The notes under the pieces: model-generated | The model's input: only the letters and a program-made list of their open reading frames with translations | Databases searched by the model: none | What the model was told of the DNA's origin: nothing | From: Sinorhizobium sp. 8-89 | GTDB lineage: Bacteria > Pseudomonadota > Alphaproteobacteria > Rhizobiales > Rhizobiaceae | Direction of reading: 5' to 3' | NCBI RefSeq assembly: GCF_030124325.1 | Contig: NZ_JASKLR010000003.1 | Coordinates: 62,001 to 126,000, forward strand | Length of the DNA stretch: 64,000 nucleotides | Shown: positions 61,182-64,000 of the stretch, one piece after another | How the letters are laid out: each line of letters starts with the position of its first letter | How positions within the stretch are numbered: the first letter of the stretch is position 1 | Program-made: the position numbers and the translations under genes

Positions 61182-62011
61182 GCGCGCTTCTGACCGTCAA
61201 CGACCTGAGGGTCCGGTTTCCGACGCGCACCGGCGTGATCGAGGCCGTGCGCGGCGTCTCCTTTACGCTCGGGCGCGAACGTCTCGGCATCGTCGGCGAG
61301 AGCGGCTCCGGCAAGTCGCAGACGGGCAGGGCGATCATGGGGCTCACGCCGTCGCACGCCGAGGTGACTGCAAAGACGCTTTCGTTCGGCGGTATCGATC
61401 TGCTTTCCGCTCCGCCAAAAGTCCGCCGGGATCTTCGCGGCAAGCGCATTGCGATGATCCTGCAGGATCCGAAATATTCGCTGAATCCGGTGATGAGCAT
61501 CGGCCGGCAGATCGTCGAGACGCTTCGGCGGCACGAGAGCGTCAGCCGTTCTGAAGCGCGAGAGCGGGCGCTGGATATGCTCGCGGCGGTGCAGATTCGC
61601 GACCCGGCTCGCGTCTTCGACCTTTACCCGCACGAGGTTTCGGGCGGCATGGGCCAGCGGGCGATGATCGCCATGATGCTGGTCGCAGGCCCCGAGCTTC
61701 TGATCGCCGACGAACCGACATCTGCCCTTGACGTGACGGTGCAGCTCGAAGTGCTGTCGATCCTCGACAAGCTGGTCGCAGATCGCGGCATGGGATTGAT
61801 CTTCATCTCGCACGATCTCAGGCTCGTCTCGTCCTTCTGCGATCGGGTGCTGGTCATGTATGCCGGGAGGATCGTCGAGGAGATCGCCGCATCGGATCTC
61901 GCCAGCGCCAAGCATCCCTATACGCAAGGCCTCCTGAACTGCATGCCCGTCATCGGGGCGGATCGCCATCCCTTGCCCGTCCTCGACCGCAAGCCGGAGT
62001 GGGCGCTATGA
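61178..62011 (+). CDS. Peptide ABC transporter ATP-binding protein (DppD type)
   Basis: A 277-residue ATPase. Walker A GESGSGKS, signature EVSGGMGQRAMIAMML, Walker B LLIADEPTSALDVTVQ, switch His in FISHDLRLVS; the C-terminal HPYTQGLLNCMP is typical of the peptide subgroup. TCGGGAGGGCGG precedes the ATG 61178, which overlaps the DppC stop by 4 nt. Works with the second ATPase. Confidence 0.94.
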   Translation: MSALLTVNDLRVRFPTRTGVIEAVRGVSFTLGRERLGIVGESGSGKSQTGRAIMGLTPSHAEVTAKTLSFGGIDLLSAPPKVRRDLRGKRIAMILQDPKYSLNPVMSIGRQIVETLRRHESVSRSEARERALDMLAAVQIRDPARVFDLYPHEVSGGMGQRAMIAMMLVAGPELLIADEPTSALDVTVQLEVLSILDKLVADRGMGLIFISHDLRLVSSFCDRVLVMYAGRIVEEIAASDLASAKHPYTQGLLNCMPVIGADRHPLPVLDRKPEWAL

Positions 62012-62757
62012 CGACTGCCGTTTCCGTTCAAAATCTCACGGTCAGGTATGACGACTTCAAGGCGCTGGACGCTGTCGGGGTCGATGTCGCTGCCGGCGAG
62101 TCCTTCGGTCTCGTCGGCGAGTCAGGCTCGGGCAAATCCACCTTGCTCAGGGCGGTCGCAGGGCTTGCGCCGGTAGCCGAGGGTACGATCCGCGTGGAGG
62201 ACCAGCAGCTTCAAGGCGCGCGCCGCGACAAGGCATTTTACCGTTCGGTGCAGATGGTGTTCCAGGACCCCTACGGGTCGCTGCATCCGCGCCAGACGGT
62301 TGACCGGCAATTGCTGGAGCCGCTGGCGATCCACGGCGTTGGGGACGGCGAGCGCCGCATCCTGAAGGCGCTGGACGAGGTCGGGCTCGGTTCGGGCTTC
62401 CGCTTCCGATATCCGCACCAGCTTTCCGGCGGCCAGCGTCAACGCATCGCCATCGCGCGGGCGCTCATCCTCGAGCCTTCGATCCTGCTGCTCGACGAGC
62501 CGACATCGGCACTCGATGCATCTGTCCAGGCGGAGGTGCTCAACCTCCTTGAACAAGTGCGTCGCGATCGCAAGCTGACCTTCATCATGGTCAGCCACGA
62601 CCTCGGGGTTGTCACCCATATGTGCGACCGGCTGGCGGTCATGCAGAACGGACGCGTGGTCGAGCGGCTGTCGTCGGCCGATCTCGTCGCGGGACGCATC
62701 GGCGAGGACTATACGCGCAACCTGATGCTGGCGAGCAAGGGATTTCGGCGGGGGTGA
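62008..62757 (+). CDS. Peptide ABC transporter ATP-binding protein (DppF type)
   Basis: A 249-residue ATPase with Walker A GESGSGKST, signature [15 protein letters not shown], Walker B ILLLDEPTSALDASVQ and switch His MVSHDLGVV. Start at ATG 62008 overlapping the previous stop (ATGA); GTG at 61999 is an alternative. Shorter than most DppF (no extended C-terminal zinc-like motif). Last gene of the importer operon. Confidence 0.93.
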   Translation: MTTAVSVQNLTVRYDDFKALDAVGVDVAAGESFGLVGESGSGKSTLLRAVAGLAPVAEGTIRVEDQQLQGARRDKAFYRSVQMVFQDPYGSLHPRQTVDRQLLEPLAIHGVGDGERRILKALDEVGLGSGFRFRYPHQLSGGQRQRIAIARALILEPSILLLDEPTSALDASVQAEVLNLLEQVRRDRKLTFIMVSHDLGVVTHMCDRLAVMQNGRVVERLSSADLVAGRIGEDYTRNLMLASKGFRRG

Positions 62758-62816
62758 GCCCGCCCCCGAAGCGGCTTGGCCTCTATTCCCGTCGCCGATC
62801 TCCTGTGAAATGCAAA

Positions 62817-62847
62817 AAACGCACCAAGACATTGTCTCGGTGCGTTT
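62817..62847. terminator. Bidirectional terminator between peptide importer and methyltransferase
   Basis: AAACGCACC (62817-62825)/GGTGCGTTT (62839-62847) with an inner AGAC/GTCT stem and 3-nt loop. On the minus strand it is followed by a run of six T, so it clearly ends the methyltransferase transcript, and it may also serve the importer. Confidence 0.8.
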
Positions 62848-62870
62848 GCAGAACAGCGTCCTTCGGGTGA

Positions 62871-63638
62871 TCACTTGCGCCGCAGGAAGCCGTCCGGGGC
62901 AACGGTAATCATCAGTTTCCGGTCAATCGAGCGGTCAATCTCGAATTCCGGGTGCGACTCGAGATATTTCCACACGGCCGTCTTGGGGTTGTTTCCCTTA
63001 CCCCAGGGACGATCGGGATAGGCTTCTTCCGGCAGATCCTCGATGACGGTATCGAACACGACGCAATAGCTGTCCTTCGTGGTCAGCGGCGCGTAGGCCT
63101 CCAGTTCCGCCAACACGTGATCATGGGTGTGGTTGCTGTCGAGGCAGACGAGAACGCGCGAAAACGGCTTTGCAAAATCGTAAACCCGCTCGACGACGTT
63201 CCGCTCGATGCTCGACCCCTGGATCATGTGGATCCTGGACGACATCGGGTGAGCCTCGATGGCCTCGCGGTTGTGGGCACGGATGTCGATGTCGACGCCC
63301 AGAACCTTCCTGCGCGGAGCGCGGGGATCGAATGTCGTGCCGGCCTCGATTGCATCGCTCATGTCGAGGAGCGCCAGGATCGATGCGCTCATGATGAGCG
63401 AACCGCCGTGGGCGATGCCGGTTTCGATGATGAGATCCGGCCTGGTCTGCCAGATGATCTCCTGCATCGCGACGATGTCTTGCGGATACTGGATGATGGG
63501 CCGGCCCATCCAGAAGTAGTTGTAGGAGTATTTCGGACCGATCGACTGGCGCAGGAAATCGGCGGCACTCTTGCGGAATTCGCTGTTTGCTTCGATCTCG
63601 GAGATTCGCGCAGCAACCTCCTCTCGGAAATCAGTCAT
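62871..63638 (-). CDS. CmcI-family methyltransferase (cephalosporin-hydroxylase/rhamnosyl-O-methyltransferase type)
   Basis: A 255-residue SAM-binding protein. Motifs LIIETGIAHGGSLI (SAM site), KVLGVDIDIRAHN and FSRVLVCLDSNHTHDHV are typical of the CmcI family, which in rhizobia usually methylates O-antigen or polysaccharide sugars. GAGGTCGACC precedes the ATG at 63638, overlapping the previous gene by 8 nt. Ends at a strong terminator. Confidence 0.88.
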   Translation of the reverse strand: MTDFREEVAARISEIEANSEFRKSAADFLRQSIGPKYSYNYFWMGRPIIQYPQDIVAMQEIIWQTRPDLIIETGIAHGGSLIMSASILALLDMSDAIEAGTTFDPRAPRRKVLGVDIDIRAHNREAIEAHPMSSRIHMIQGSSIERNVVERVYDFAKPFSRVLVCLDSNHTHDHVLAELEAYAPLTTKDSYCVVFDTVIEDLPEEAYPDRPWGKGNNPKTAVWKYLESHPEFEIDRSIDRKLMITVAPDGFLRRK

Positions 63639-64000
63639 GGTCGACCTCAATATAGGTGTATGCGTTGTTGGACATTCGCTTGATCTCTTCGAGATAGTTG
63701 CGGTTCATCACGTAGATACTCGAACCGGGGGGCAAATCCGCCAGCACGTCGTCCGGCGCGCGGACGCACAATCCGGTGATCGGCAGGTACTTGCCTTGCT
63801 TGGCCGGGTTGATGTCGATGACCGCCTTTACCGGCAGCCCTGCGCGCGTGCGCAGCAGCGAGAAGATCACGCCCTTCGACGCTCCGCCCCAGATCACAGC
63901 CGGCTCCCGGTCCGCCGTATCCAGCGCCTCGAGCTTGCGGGTGAAATCCTCGGGAAGGCCCGCCCGGTCGTCCTCATTGATAGAGGGTTTGCGCAACGAA
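63631..64000 (-). CDS. Sugar C-methyltransferase-like protein, C-terminal part (cut by window end)
   Basis: Partial gene; the reading frame continues past the window. About 122 residues show the C-terminal domain of the sugar C-methyltransferase family: VIWGGASKGVIFSLLR, VIDINPAKQGKYLPITG and a late SSIYVMNRNYLEEI. The N-terminal zinc and SAM domains should lie beyond the edge. Stop overlaps the CmcI-type gene start by 8 nt, so both probably act on the same sugar of a surface polysaccharide. Confidence 0.75.
   Translation of the reverse strand, partial: SLRKPSINEDDRAGLPEDFTRKLEALDTADREPAVIWGGASKGVIFSLLRTRAGLPVKAVIDINPAKQGKYLPITGLCVRAPDDVLADLPPGSSIYVMNRNYLEEIKRMSNNAYTYIEVDHD

Noticed and set aside
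1-64000. tRNA, rRNA, CRISPR arrays, insertion sequences
   Set aside because: Read through for conserved tRNA arms, spaced repeats and transposase frames; none found. The repeats present are palindromic intergenic elements.

Overview
This window is a chromosomal segment of a rhizobial alphaproteobacterium, most likely Sinorhizobium/Ensifer. The evidence is gene content and order (an interrupted urease cluster, a reductive pyrimidine cluster with a CyaC-type cyclase, smoEFGK-smoS-mtlK, rsiB1-rsiA1-rpoE2-rsiC, hmuPSTUV), high GC, and several copies of an intergenic element resembling the Rhizobium intergenic mosaic element (RIME1). I do not assign a species. I saw no tRNA, rRNA, insertion sequence, prophage or CRISPR array.

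Layout. 0-2.3 kb: a Tat-exported alpha/beta hydrolase and a 2-hydroxyacid dehydrogenase. 2.4-10.8 kb: urease locus ureD-ureA-(DUF1272)-ureB-(LprI-like)-(sialyltransferase-like)-ureC-(DUF2459), then a peroxiredoxin, a RIME copy and a small monooxygenase, then ureE-ureF-ureG. 10.8-16.2 kb: a Crp/Fnr regulator with its own putative FixK/Fnr boxes, and an RND efflux pair. 16.7-30.5 kb: pyrimidine locus with an NMT1/THI5-type ABC importer, dihydropyrimidinase, N-carbamoyl-beta-alanine-type amidohydrolase, a RutR-like repressor, the redox-linked adenylate cyclase CyaC, and dihydropyrimidine dehydrogenase PreA/PreT. 30.8-40.9 kb: sorbitol/mannitol catabolism under a SorC-type regulator. 40.9-45.6 kb: general stress response core with PhyR-type RsiB1, NepR-type RsiA1, EcfG sigma factor RpoE2, HWE kinase RsiC and a YqjD/YqjE-like pair. 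45.8-52.8 kb: haem uptake hmuPSTUV, TonB and an IsdG-type haem-degrading enzyme, with two RirA-type iron boxes. 52.9-56.1 kb: small housekeeping genes, a truncated haemoglobin, a TetR/SMR pair and a lipoprotein hydrolase. 56.4-62.8 kb: a dipeptidase and a five-gene peptide ABC importer. 62.9-64.0 kb: two sugar/polysaccharide-type methyltransferase genes, the last cut by the window edge.

Most interesting observation. Between the pentulose kinase and rsiB1 lies a perfect EcfG-type promoter (GGAAC-N16-CGTT, 40894-40918). About 125-130 nt downstream is an intrinsic terminator, with no plausible ORF between. The predicted RNA folds into three stem-loops whose loops are all C-rich. It looks like a small regulatory RNA of the general stress response, encoded beside the sigma factor that would drive it. 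The rsiB1/rsiA1 intergenic region carries two more perfect EcfG promoters, divergent, with -35 elements 5 bp apart. Other regulatory structure includes paired palindromes upstream of the Crp/Fnr gene, two RutR-like operators, two TGA-N9-TCA iron boxes and a RIME copy inside the loop of an apparent terminator.
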